The notes beneath the pieces were generated by a model. The model did not search any database, was not told where the DNA came from, and was given only the letters and a program-made list of their open reading frames with translations. A DNA stretch of 64,000 nt, taken from contig NZ_PGFZ01000007.1 in the NCBI RefSeq assembly GCF_002923755.1, positions 109,704 to 173,703 of the forward strand, in the 5' to 3' direction. Source of the DNA: Methylovulum psychrotolerans. Its GTDB lineage: Bacteria; Pseudomonadota; Gammaproteobacteria; Methylococcales; Methylomonadaceae. Shown piece after piece: positions 56,707 to 64,000 of the stretch; positions within the stretch are counted from its first letter, which is position 1, and every line of letters begins with the position of its first letter. The position numbers and the translations under genes are program-made.

Positions 56707-57024
56707 CTGACGTTACGCAGTAACGTCGCTTTACTCCCGTTTGCCGCGCCGAGCATCGCAGGTTTTGTCGGGATAAGCCCGAAGGGGCGCGGCAGGGATG
56801 CCGCGCGTCGGCAAGTGGGCAGGAGCCCACTTTGCCGACCCCCGACAAAACCGAGAAGCGCAGGAAGAAGCGGCAATCGGGCCGCCTTTTCTTTGGATAC
56901 TTTCTTTTGGCGGAGCAAAAGAAAGTATCTCGCCTTCGGGTGCGAGAACCCGATTAAAAAATCGTCGCGACAGCGACTCATCGCTATATTTTTCAATATC
57001 GCAAAAATGACTGCGTAACATCAG
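56707..57024. mobile_element. 318-bp MITE-like element with terminal inverted repeats and target duplication
   Basis: The ends are CTGACGTTACGCAGT (56707-56721) and ACTGCGTAACATCAG (57010-57024), inverted copies with 14 of 15 matches. The flanks carry the direct repeat AGGAATAA(C) (56699-56706/7 and 57025-57032/3), an 8-9 bp target duplication. Inside are several hairpins: a 12-bp long-range stem (56761-56772 with 56841-56852) enclosing two more (56787-56806 and 56809-56837), and a 13-bp stem (56897-56909 with 56916-56928). There is no coding gene inside. Removing it restores tight spacing of the two flanking genes. Confidence 0.8.
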
Positions 57025-57036
57025 AGGAATAACATT

Positions 57037-58929
57037 ATGTGCGGAATTGTCGGCATTTTTGATTTGCAAGCCAAGCGCGACATCAACCGGGATTTGCTGT
57101 CACGGATGAATGAGACCCAGTTTCATCGCGGCCCCAATGAAGGCGGCATCCACACTGAGGCGGGGCTAGGGTTTGGCCATCGGCGCTTGTCCATTATCGA
57201 CTTAAGCAGCGGCCAGCAGCCGATGATTAGCCGCGATAATAATGTCGTGCTGACCTTTAACGGCGAAATTTACAATTTTATGGAACTGCGCCAAGAGCTG
57301 GAAGCCTTAGGCTACCGCTTCCAGACCCATTGTGACACGGAAGTGATTTTATATGGCTGGCAAGCGTGGGGCGAAGCCTGTGTCGACCGTTTTCGGGGCA
57401 TGTTCGCCTTTGCTATCTGGGACAGGCCGCAACAGACTTTATTTTTGGCGCGTGACCGTTTGGGTGTTAAGCCGCTGTTTTATGCGCAGTTGCCGAACGG
57501 GCAATTCATTTTTTCTTCTGAGTTAAAAGCCCTGAAAGAACACCCCGATTTACCGAAAGAATTCGATCCTACCGCCATTGAAGAGTATTTTGGCTTTGGC
57601 TATATACCCGATCCAAAAACCATTTATAAAAATGTTTATAAACTGGAGCCGGGATTTTGCCTAACCTTAAAGCATGGGCAAAGCCAGTACCGCCCGCGCC
57701 AGTATTGGAACGTGAAATTTGCCGTCGATACCGCGCCGCGTAGTGAGCAGGATATTGGTGCGGAACTGATTGAGCGTTTCCGCGAAGCGGTCAAAATCCG
57801 TATGGTTGCCGACGTGCCGCTGGGCGCATTCCTGTCCGGCGGGGTAGACTCCAGCGCCGTGGTGGCGATGATGGCGGGCCTGTCGCCTGATCCGGTCAAT
57901 ACCTGCTCCATTTCGTTTGGCGATCCGGCTTATAACGAAGCCAAGTTTGCTGCGCAAATTGCCGAACGCTACCACACCGCGCATCGGGTTGAGCAGGTTG
58001 ATCCCGATGATTTCAGCTTAATAGACCAACTGGCGGGGCTGTATGACGAGCCTTATGCCGACAGTTCGGCGTTGCCGACGTATCGGGTCTGTGAGCTGGC
58101 GAAAAAACAAGTTACGGTGGTGTTGTCGGGTGACGGCGGTGACGAGAATTTGGGCGGCTACCGCCGCCACCGTTGGCATACTTATGAAGAGCAAATGCGC
58201 TCATGGTTGCCGGATAGCATCAGAAAACCGGTCTTTAGCACCTTAGGCCGCATTTATCCCAAAGCCGATTGGGCACCGAAAATCTTCCGCGCCAAATCTA
58301 CGCTGGAATCGATAGGCCGCGATTCTGTCGAAGGTTATTTCCATAGTGTGTCGGTGATGTCCAACGAATTGCGCGGCAAGCTGTTCAGTACGCAACTGAA
58401 AAGCGAATTGCAGGGCTATCAGGCGGTTGACGTGTTCCGCCAGCATTTGCGCAATGCCCCGACTGACCAGCCTTTATCGCAAGTGCAATATTTAGATATT
58501 AAAACCTATTTGCCCGGTGATATTCTGACTAAAGTTGACCGCGCCAGCATGGCGCACGCGCTCGAAGTGCGGGTGCCTTTGCTGGATCATAAGCTGGTGG
58601 AATGGTTAGCGGGTGTGCAACCGGAATTGAAGCTGAAAGGCCGCGAAGGCAAATATATTTTTAAAAAAGCCTTGGAAAATTATCTGCCCGACGATATTTT
58701 GTACCGCCCGAAAATGGGCTTTGGTGTGCCGCTGAATGCCTGGTTTAAAGGGCCGTTAAAAGACAAGGTGCAAGCGGCTTTATTAGGCGAAAACATGCAG
58801 CAATGCGGTTTATTTGACCCTGCCATGCTCCAAAATATCGTCAGCCAACATCAAAATGGTTTGCGCGATTACAGCGCCCCGATTTGGTCATTGCTGATGT
58901 TTGAGGCATTTTTACGCAATAACGGCTAA
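57037..58929 (+). CDS. asparagine-synthase-like amidotransferase 1 of the exosortase-A system
   Basis: The 630-residue glutamine-dependent asparagine synthase family protein has the catalytic Cys2 in MCGIVGIFD after processing, HRGPNEGG and NGEIYNF (glutaminase domain, about 1-200). The synthase P-loop FLSGGVDSSAVVAMM lies at about 265-279, with VLSGDGGDENLGGY. A family with this architecture is a constant part of exosortase-A polysaccharide loci, where it is presumed to amidate a sugar acid. Housekeeping asnB is an alternative, but the context favours the locus role. The ribosome site AGGAAT lies in the right-hand target duplication of the inserted element. Confidence 0.9.
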   Translation: MCGIVGIFDLQAKRDINRDLLSRMNETQFHRGPNEGGIHTEAGLGFGHRRLSIIDLSSGQQPMISRDNNVVLTFNGEIYNFMELRQELEALGYRFQTHCDTEVILYGWQAWGEACVDRFRGMFAFAIWDRPQQTLFLARDRLGVKPLFYAQLPNGQFIFSSELKALKEHPDLPKEFDPTAIEEYFGFGYIPDPKTIYKNVYKLEPGFCLTLKHGQSQYRPRQYWNVKFAVDTAPRSEQDIGAELIERFREAVKIRMVADVPLGAFLSGGVDSSAVVAMMAGLSPDPVNTCSISFGDPAYNEAKFAAQIAERYHTAHRVEQVDPDDFSLIDQLAGLYDEPYADSSALPTYRVCELAKKQVTVVLSGDGGDENLGGYRRHRWHTYEEQMRSWLPDSIRKPVFSTLGRIYPKADWAPKIFRAKSTLESIGRDSVEGYFHSVSVMSNELRGKLFSTQLKSELQGYQAVDVFRQHLRNAPTDQPLSQVQYLDIKTYLPGDILTKVDRASMAHALEVRVPLLDHKLVEWLAGVQPELKLKGREGKYIFKKALENYLPDDILYRPKMGFGVPLNAWFKGPLKDKVQAALLGENMQQCGLFDPAMLQNIVSQHQNGLRDYSAPIWSLLMFEAFLRNNG

Positions 58930-59073
58930 GGCCGGGGTGATAAGTAAGCCATGACCCTGAAAGCGACGAAATTTTTTCTGCTGGGTGGCGGAATGAGGTA
59001 AATGCCACAACGGCACTTAAAAGCGCTATACTGTTTTTATCAGTAACCTTTTAATGAGTTTCGCCTAGCTGCT

Positions 59074-59460
59074 ATGACTAAAGCCAAAGAAACCCTCGTC
59101 CACTGGCTGTCTGATGTCGAAGAGCATGATTATCCGGCGGCGGCTTCTTATCTGACGCTTATCTACGAGGCGGATAGGGTTGCCGACATCGTTACCCGGC
59201 TAAAACACGCCGCGCTTATCGAGTTTAAAGCCAAGGACATTTTTCGCGCCTCGCAGCTTTCCTTATTGGGTGTCAGCAACTCGCATGTCGAAAAAGACAA
59301 GAAAAAGATCAATAAAGGCAAAGGCTTGTCGCCTTTGTTGTTGGTCAGGGACCCGCGCAGCGCGAAGGTGGTCATCGCCGATGGCTACCATCGCCTGTGC
59401 GCCATTTACGGATACGACGAGGATGCCTTGATTTTGTGTAAAATTGTCTCTGCGGTTTAG
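59074..59460 (+). CDS. ParB/Srx-like domain protein of unknown function
   Basis: The 128-residue protein has a C-terminal half that looks like a ParB/sulfiredoxin-type fold: KDIFRASQLSLLGVSNSHVEKDKKKINKGKGLSPLLLV in part, then VVIADGYHRLCAIYGYDED, with the G-Y-H-R motif typical of that fold. It is too short to be a chromosome-partitioning ParB and lacks its helix-turn-helix. It ends 6 bp before the SulP gene, so they probably share a transcript. No function is assigned. Confidence 0.65.
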   Translation: MTKAKETLVHWLSDVEEHDYPAAASYLTLIYEADRVADIVTRLKHAALIEFKAKDIFRASQLSLLGVSNSHVEKDKKKINKGKGLSPLLLVRDPRSAKVVIADGYHRLCAIYGYDEDALILCKIVSAV

Positions 59461-59466
59461 CGGCTA

Positions 59467-61119
59467 GTGAAGCTAACGCCCCGTTTACCCGCGCTATGGC
59501 TCGCCGATATGGTGGCGGGTTTTTCGGTCGCCAGTATCTTATTGCCCGAAGCTATTGCATACGCCGCCATTGCCCATTTGGGCATCCAGCAGGCAATCAC
59601 GGCCTTATTGGTCGGCTTGGGCTGTTACGCTTGTTTAGGCGGCAGCCCTTACGCGATTGTTGCCCCCACGTCCTCGGCGGCGGCATTGATGGCGGCGGTG
59701 GTGCTGTCTTTGCGCCCGCCCGATGCGGTTACTGCTACCGCTTTTGGTGTGGCATTGGTGATCCTGACAGGCATCGGTCTGTTGGCTTTTGCCAAAGCCA
59801 AACTGGGGCGGCTGTCGGCTTTCGTTTCCCGTCCCGTCTTGCATGGCTTCTCGTTTGCGTTGGCAATCACCATTATCATTAAGCAATTGCCCATTCTGTT
59901 GGGTGTACATGTCCAAGCGAGCAACCCTTTCCATATTGTGATTGATCTGGCCACCCATGCCGGGCATTGGAGCTTATGGAGCGCGTTGGTCGGTGGCGGG
60001 GCTTTGGTATTCTTGGCTATTTTAAAGCGTTGGCCTAGTGTGCCGGGGGCTTTTGTGGTCTTGCTGTCCGGTATTGCCCTAAGCCATTGGGTTAATCTGG
60101 CCGATTTTAAGGTTGCGGTGGTCGGTGCGGTCAGTATTACCCCACCCGGCTTGTCCTGGCCGCATTTAGCTACGGACAGATGGTTAGATTTGGCGGAATT
60201 GGCCTGCGGTTTACTCGTGATTATTGTTGCCGAATCGTGGGGCAGTATCCGCAGCATCTCCCTTAGTCACGGCAATACCGTGGAGCCTAACCGCGAGTTG
60301 TTTGCGCTGGGCGCTGCCAATCTTGTTTCGGGCTTACTGCAAGGGATGCCGGTCGGAGCAGGATTTTCCGCCAGCACCGCTAACGAACAGGCGGGGGCAA
60401 CCAGCAAATGGGCGGGGGCGATGGCGGCGGTTATCCTATTGTTGGTGGTCGTTTTTGGTCAGGTCTGGATAGGCGAAATCCCCGAACCGATTGTCGCAGC
60501 GGCGGTCATCAATGCCTTAAGCCATGCCGTTAACCCCCATTTCCTCTTCCATTTATGGCGGCTAGGCCGTGACTACTACTTGGCCTTGGCGGCAGTCGGC
60601 GCAGTTTTGGCCTTTGGGGTTTTGCACGGTATGCTTGCGGCCATTGGCTTATCGCTGGCTTCGGCGATACGCTCATTCAGTCAAGCGAAGGTCAGTGAAT
60701 TGGCGGGGCTGGGGCATTCGCATGATTATGTCGACAGGGAAAATCATCCCACCGCCCAACCTCATCCTAAGCTGTTAATCCTACGCCCCGAAGAGCCGCT
60801 GTTTTTTGCCAGTGTCGAAGGGGTATTGGCAGAAATTAATCGGCAGTTAAGCCTGCGCCAAGATGTGCAGATTCTTATCATCAGCCTTGAGCAAAGTGCC
60901 GACCTTGACAGCACGGCGGCGGAATGCTTGGTCGAGTTAGCGAACGCGCTTAAACAGCAAGAGAAAATGCTTTTGTTGGCGCGGGTTAAAGACCCCATCA
61001 GGGAGCTATTGCTGGAATTGGGGGGGCGGCAATTTCACGGTAAACTGTTTTGGAGCGTCGCTGATGCGGCGGTGGTTGCCCAAAAATATACCGTTAAGGT
61101 TTTTGGGCAAGTGGGCTAG
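59467..61119 (+). CDS. SulP-family anion transporter with STAS domain
   Basis: This 550-residue membrane protein of the SLC26/SulP family has about 10-14 helices starting at LADMVAGFSVASILLPEAIAYAAIAHLG (the SulP signature around residues 12-40). It has GMPVGAGFSASTANEQAGATS, and a cytoplasmic STAS domain at about 440-540 (LLILRPEEPLFFASVEGVL, SADLDSTAAECLVELANAL). SulP proteins move sulfate, bicarbonate or related anions; some (BicA) import bicarbonate. The substrate cannot be read. The start is a GTG 6 bp after the preceding stop. Confidence 0.9.
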   Translation: MKLTPRLPALWLADMVAGFSVASILLPEAIAYAAIAHLGIQQAITALLVGLGCYACLGGSPYAIVAPTSSAAALMAAVVLSLRPPDAVTATAFGVALVILTGIGLLAFAKAKLGRLSAFVSRPVLHGFSFALAITIIIKQLPILLGVHVQASNPFHIVIDLATHAGHWSLWSALVGGGALVFLAILKRWPSVPGAFVVLLSGIALSHWVNLADFKVAVVGAVSITPPGLSWPHLATDRWLDLAELACGLLVIIVAESWGSIRSISLSHGNTVEPNRELFALGAANLVSGLLQGMPVGAGFSASTANEQAGATSKWAGAMAAVILLLVVVFGQVWIGEIPEPIVAAAVINALSHAVNPHFLFHLWRLGRDYYLALAAVGAVLAFGVLHGMLAAIGLSLASAIRSFSQAKVSELAGLGHSHDYVDRENHPTAQPHPKLLILRPEEPLFFASVEGVLAEINRQLSLRQDVQILIISLEQSADLDSTAAECLVELANALKQQEKMLLLARVKDPIRELLLELGGRQFHGKLFWSVADAAVVAQKYTVKVFGQVG

Positions 61120-61173
61120 CAGCTGCGAGGCCTTTTAGCTTGCTAAACCGCTTGGCCTCGGTTTGGGTAGGTT

Positions 61174-61536
61174 TTAGGAATGCGTTTGTTTGCGCAAACG
61201 GTCGGCCAAAACCCGCATGACGTTTAGGGCGAAATACGGATGCTCTTGGATAAGGAAGTTGAAGTATTTTTCCGTAACGGCGACTACTTCGCAGTCGGTT
61301 TTGGCAATGGCGTTGGCATAGCGGATTTTGTCGTCAATCAAGGCCATTTCACCAAAAATATGCCCTGCGCCTAAGGTGATTAATAGTTTGCCGTCCAAGA
61401 TGATGTCCACTTCACCGGATTTGATGTAGTACATTTCTTCGCCGACTTCTCCGGCGGAGAATATCGTTTGTCCGGCAGCAAAAAGTTTGGTGTCTTTGTT
61501 GCTGTTTAAGATGTTGAAGTTGGGGGGTAATGACAT
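61174..61536 (-). CDS. cyclic-nucleotide-binding-domain protein
   Basis: The 120-residue protein is a single Crp-like cNMP-binding fold: FAAGQTIFSAGEVGEEMYYIKSGEVDIILDGK in part, GAGHIFGEMALIDDKIRYANAIAKTDCEVVAV (phosphate-binding cassette with FGEMAL). It has no helix-turn-helix, so it is not a transcription factor. The usual Arg of the cassette is replaced by a Lys-Ile-Arg stretch, so nucleotide binding is possible but unproven. It is convergent with sulP and could regulate a partner, perhaps the transporter; that is only inference. Confidence 0.8.
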   Translation of the reverse strand: MSLPPNFNILNSNKDTKLFAAGQTIFSAGEVGEEMYYIKSGEVDIILDGKLLITLGAGHIFGEMALIDDKIRYANAIAKTDCEVVAVTEKYFNFLIQEHPYFALNVMRVLADRLRKQTHS

Positions 61537-61581
61537 GGGGAATCCTTAATTATTATTGTATGGGGAAACGCTTTGTTGTAG

Positions 61582-62005
61582 TTAAATAATTTCAATACGC
61601 TTTCTGATGCAAACGTCTATAAAATCACGCGTATTAAATGTAGCAAGATAATCGATTTTTGTATTGTTATCATCCAGCATTAGGCGGATTAGGCAATCGG
61701 TCATACTGAGCGGTCGTTGCCGCCGCAAAGATGAGCTAAGGGAAAGCTGGAAGGCCGCGTCCCGGAATTCTTCATCGTTAATAAATTGTAACGTTAGGCC
61801 GTTGTAGAAAATGTTCAAATTGCTGTAATGCTAGCGTGTTTTTGACAAATTTGGTACAGAGGGTTTCGTAAGCAATAGGCCATGGCACGGCTATGGTTAG
61901 CAGTTCCAATAGATCGGCTTTTTCTTGGCCTTGCGGGTAATAAGCGTCTTTGCTATCAAAAATGGCATACCATACGCCCGTATCGACGAGGACTGTCCCT
62001 ATCAT
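61582..62005 (-). pseudogene. PIN-domain toxin/RNase gene split by a frameshift
   Basis: The first part (62005 to 61778, 75 codons) has MIGTVLVDTGVWYAIFDSKD (first Asp) and the mid Glu in AYETLCTKF. It reaches NVTIY then TAA. A second frame (readable to 61582) carries NDEEFRDAAFQL, the third acidic site LSMTDCLIRLM and the last strand YLATFNTRDF, the rest of a PIN domain. Deleting one T near base 61780 would join them into one protein of about 140 residues. It overlaps the upstream gene by 1 bp (TAATG). A short truncated PIN product could still be made but lacks two catalytic acids. Confidence 0.75.
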
Positions 62006-62331
62006 TAAGCCCCGTCATCCGTTTGCTCTTCGGTGGCATCGGCAAAGCCTAGCCAAGGTGAGGCTTTCCGTCCGCCAAACAGAAAAGTCCCTTTGATGGT
62101 TTGGGTGTCGCTATTTTGATAAATGACGTACAGTCGGGAGCGTTTATCCAACTGGACAGCTTGCGCAAGATCCGCTTTTAGGTCATCGCGCAAGCTGTCG
62201 GTATAGTCATAAATAAAATGGGCGATATTATCGCCGCATTCTTTCGCCTGATGCTTATCTAACCAAGCATACAGCCCTTCGTAGTCACCTCGGACACCAA
62301 GGTCATAAGAAAGCCAAATTGCTTGCTTCAT
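62005..62331 (-). CDS. small protein upstream of PIN gene, candidate antitoxin or partner
   Basis: The 108-residue protein begins MKQAIWLSYDLGVRGDYEGLY and contains WLDKHQAKECGDNIAHF. It ends in a strongly acidic tail. It has no helix-turn-helix, ribbon-helix-helix or membrane segment. Its stop shares a base with the PIN start, a layout typical of toxin-antitoxin modules in which the antitoxin comes first. The family was not recognised with certainty, and an antitoxin role is inference from position only. Confidence 0.6.
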   Translation of the reverse strand: MKQAIWLSYDLGVRGDYEGLYAWLDKHQAKECGDNIAHFIYDYTDSLRDDLKADLAQAVQLDKRSRLYVIYQNSDTQTIKGTFLFGGRKASPWLGFADATEEQTDDGA

Positions 62332-62381
62332 AATGTTTAACCTCCCGTTATGGGAATGAATGGTTTAATGGCATTGCAAGT

Positions 62382-63563
62382 TTACAAGCCCCGCAACAAA
62401 TCCCTTTTTATATCACCGATATTTTCCAAGCCGACCGAAACCCGCACTAAACCGTCTTTAATTCCTGCCGCCGCGCGGGCTTCGGGGCTTAAGCGCCCGT
62501 GGGTGGTGGTGGCCGGATGGGTGATGGTGGTTTTAACGTCACCCAGATTGGCGGTGATGGAGAGCATTTGCGTCGCGTCTATCAGCCGCCACGCCGCTTC
62601 CTTACCGCCCGACAATTCAAAACTGACAATGCCGCCGAACTGGCTTTGCTGGCGTTTGGCGAGTTCGTGTTGCGGATGGGAAGGCAAGCCGGGGTAGTGG
62701 ACTTTGGCGACACTGGGCTGTTGTTCCAGCCATTGCGCTAAGGCAAGGGCATTGTCGCAATGGGCTTTCATGCGGATAGCTAATGTCTCTAAGCCGGATA
62801 AGAATACCCAGGCGTTAAACGGGCTCATGGTTGCACCGCCTGTCCGTAGGTACGGGTAGACGGACTTTTCGATAATCTCTTCACTGGCGATGACCGCGCC
62901 GCCGACACAGCGGCCTTGGCCGTCGATGTATTTGGTCGCCGATTGGACGACAATATCCGCCCCCAAGGCCAAAGGCCTTTGCAGGGCAGGGGTGCAGAAA
63001 CAGTTGTCCACTATCAGCAAGCTGCCGTTTTGGTGCGCCAGTTCGGCCAGCTCGGTAATGTCGGCAATCCCGGTTAAGGGGTTAGAGGGCGTTTCCAGAA
63101 ATAAAAACCGGGTGTTAGGCTTTAGTGCCGCCGCCCACGCCGCCGTGTCGGTCAAATCGACAAAATCGCAACTGACCCCAAACTTGCCGAAATAATTTTC
63201 AAACATTAGCACGGTATTGCCAAATACGCCGCGCGAGCAGAGGATATGGTCGCCACTTTTCAGCAAGCTCATTCCCACTGCCATAATCGCCGCCATGCCG
63301 GAGGCAAACGCTAAGCAACGTTCACCTTGTTCCATTAACGCCAAACGTTGTTGGAAGGCGTTAACGGTGGGGTTGGTAAAGCGCGAGTAGATATTGCCGG
63401 GCTTTTTGCCGGTAAAGCGCAAAGAGGCTTCTTCGGCGCTGGCAAACACATAGCTGGAGGTGGGGAAAATCGCAATGCTATGCTCATCTTCGGCGGTGCG
63501 GTGATGGCCGGCCCTAATGGCTTGGGTTTCTATGGAATAGTCGTTCCAGTCAATATCGTTCAT
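62382..63563 (-). CDS. metZ: O-succinylhomoserine sulfhydrylase
   Basis: This 393-residue Cys/Met-metabolism PLP enzyme forms homocysteine from O-succinylhomoserine and sulfide. Visible are the substrate region TQAIRAGHHRTAEDEHS, IYSRFTNPTV, the cofactor stacking part FASGMAAIMAVGMSLL, IVDNCFCTPALQRPLALGAD and the PLP-lysine motif VVQSATKYIDGQGR (Lys about 205). The form without the usual cystathionine-synthase features and the GQGRCVGGAV block favour MetZ. It fits a direct sulfhydrylation route to methionine. Confidence 0.92.
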   Translation of the reverse strand: MNDIDWNDYSIETQAIRAGHHRTAEDEHSIAIFPTSSYVFASAEEASLRFTGKKPGNIYSRFTNPTVNAFQQRLALMEQGERCLAFASGMAAIMAVGMSLLKSGDHILCSRGVFGNTVLMFENYFGKFGVSCDFVDLTDTAAWAAALKPNTRFLFLETPSNPLTGIADITELAELAHQNGSLLIVDNCFCTPALQRPLALGADIVVQSATKYIDGQGRCVGGAVIASEEIIEKSVYPYLRTGGATMSPFNAWVFLSGLETLAIRMKAHCDNALALAQWLEQQPSVAKVHYPGLPSHPQHELAKRQQSQFGGIVSFELSGGKEAAWRLIDATQMLSITANLGDVKTTITHPATTTHGRLSPEARAAAGIKDGLVRVSVGLENIGDIKRDLLRGL

Positions 63564-63759
63564 AATTGTTCGGGATAGGGTGGAAAATCGGCAGATTTTA
63601 CCACTGATTTGCCAAACGGGCGGCGAATCGCTGTGGCGAGGGCTGGCCGTGGTTGCTAAGGCTTGGGCTTTTGTTGGGTTTGGCGGTGGCTTAGCCTTGT
63701 TTTTTTTGGCATTTTTCCTGACAATGTTTATAGCAGACTTATTTTAGGGGAGTGTTTTT

Positions 63760-64000
63760 ATGTCGCAAGTACGACAAACGCCGATACCGACACCTAGGGT
63801 GACGGAAGCCGATTATTTACACGCCGAACAACTTGCCGATACCCGGCATGAGTTTATTGACGGTGTGGTCTATGCAATGGCGGGGGCTGGTTATAATCAT
63901 AATTGTATTGCCGCCAATATCGCGCGTAAATTGGGTAATCATCTTGAGGGCACACCTTGTGCGACGTTTATTGCTGATATGAAAGTGCGCTTGGGTAGGG
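63760..64000 (+). CDS. Uma2-family (DUF820) putative endonuclease, N-terminal part
   Basis: The gene is cut by the window end; 80 residues are visible. They match the Uma2/DUF820 N-terminus: TEADYLHAEQLADTRHEFIDGVVYAMAGAGYNHN (in part), followed by NIARKLGNHLEGTPC and IADMKVRLG, the strand leading to the nuclease acidic residues. Uma2 proteins have the restriction-endonuclease-like fold and are abundant, often in many copies, in cyanobacteria and some methylotrophs; function is unknown. A ribosome site (AGGGGAG) precedes ATG 63760. Confidence 0.8.
   Translation, partial: MSQVRQTPIPTPRVTEADYLHAEQLADTRHEFIDGVVYAMAGAGYNHNCIAANIARKLGNHLEGTPCATFIADMKVRLGR

Overview
The window looks like chromosomal DNA of a gammaproteobacterial methylotroph, most likely a methanotroph of the Methylococcales. 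The main evidence is a formaldehyde-activating enzyme gene (fae) flanked by the small proteins that accompany it in tetrahydromethanopterin (H4MPT) clusters. Gammaproteobacterial gene orders support this (eno-ftsB, lolA-rarA, leuC-leuD-leuB-asd-fimV), as does a PEP-CTERM/exosortase-A-type exopolysaccharide locus. The species cannot be named from the sequence alone.

Layout. 1-1.7 kb: the 3' end of an AAA/ABC-type ATPase gene overlapping a DUF4435 (TOPRIM-like) gene, a probable PARIS-like anti-phage pair directly upstream of eno. 1.8-4.6 kb: eno, ftsB, folP. 4.7-5.3 kb: a decayed transposase and palindromes. 5.3-9.9 kb (minus): dabB-dabA, a two-subunit inorganic-carbon accumulation complex. 10.2-13.7 kb: a tetratricopeptide protein with near-identical 48-residue repeats, a phosphoesterase-like protein, and a two-gene unit whose membrane-protein gene carries an in-frame amber codon. 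14-15.7 kb: cca and a YajQ-family gene. 15.75-16.8 kb: a non-coding region with two tandem modules of DnaA boxes next to AT-rich DNA. 16.8-22.3 kb: an EF-G gene, then the H4MPT/fae cluster. 22.7-41 kb: housekeeping genes (DUF3313 lipoprotein, rarA, lolA, PBP1b, DEAD-box helicase, dnaQ, thiD-thiE, adk, leuC-entericidin-leuD-leuB-asd, fimV).

41.5-58.9 kb is a plus-strand exopolysaccharide locus. It encodes a PrsT-like TPR lipoprotein, two nucleotide-sugar enzymes, a Wza-like exporter with a Gly/Ser-rich insertion, a chain-length protein and tyrosine kinase, an outer-membrane barrel, an ExeA-like ATPase, a deacetylase, a FemAB protein, two glycosyltransferases and an asparagine-synthase-like amidotransferase. 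These would make, modify and export a polysaccharide. The exosortase gene itself and the PrsK/PrsR regulators are not in the window. A 318-bp MITE-like element with terminal inverted repeats and an 8-9 bp target duplication has inserted exactly at the junction of the second glycosyltransferase and the amidotransferase.

59-64 kb holds a ParB-like protein with a SulP anion transporter, a cyclic-nucleotide-binding protein, a frameshifted PIN-domain gene with its upstream partner, metZ, and the start of a Uma2-family gene cut by the window end. No rRNA, tRNA or CRISPR array was recognised.
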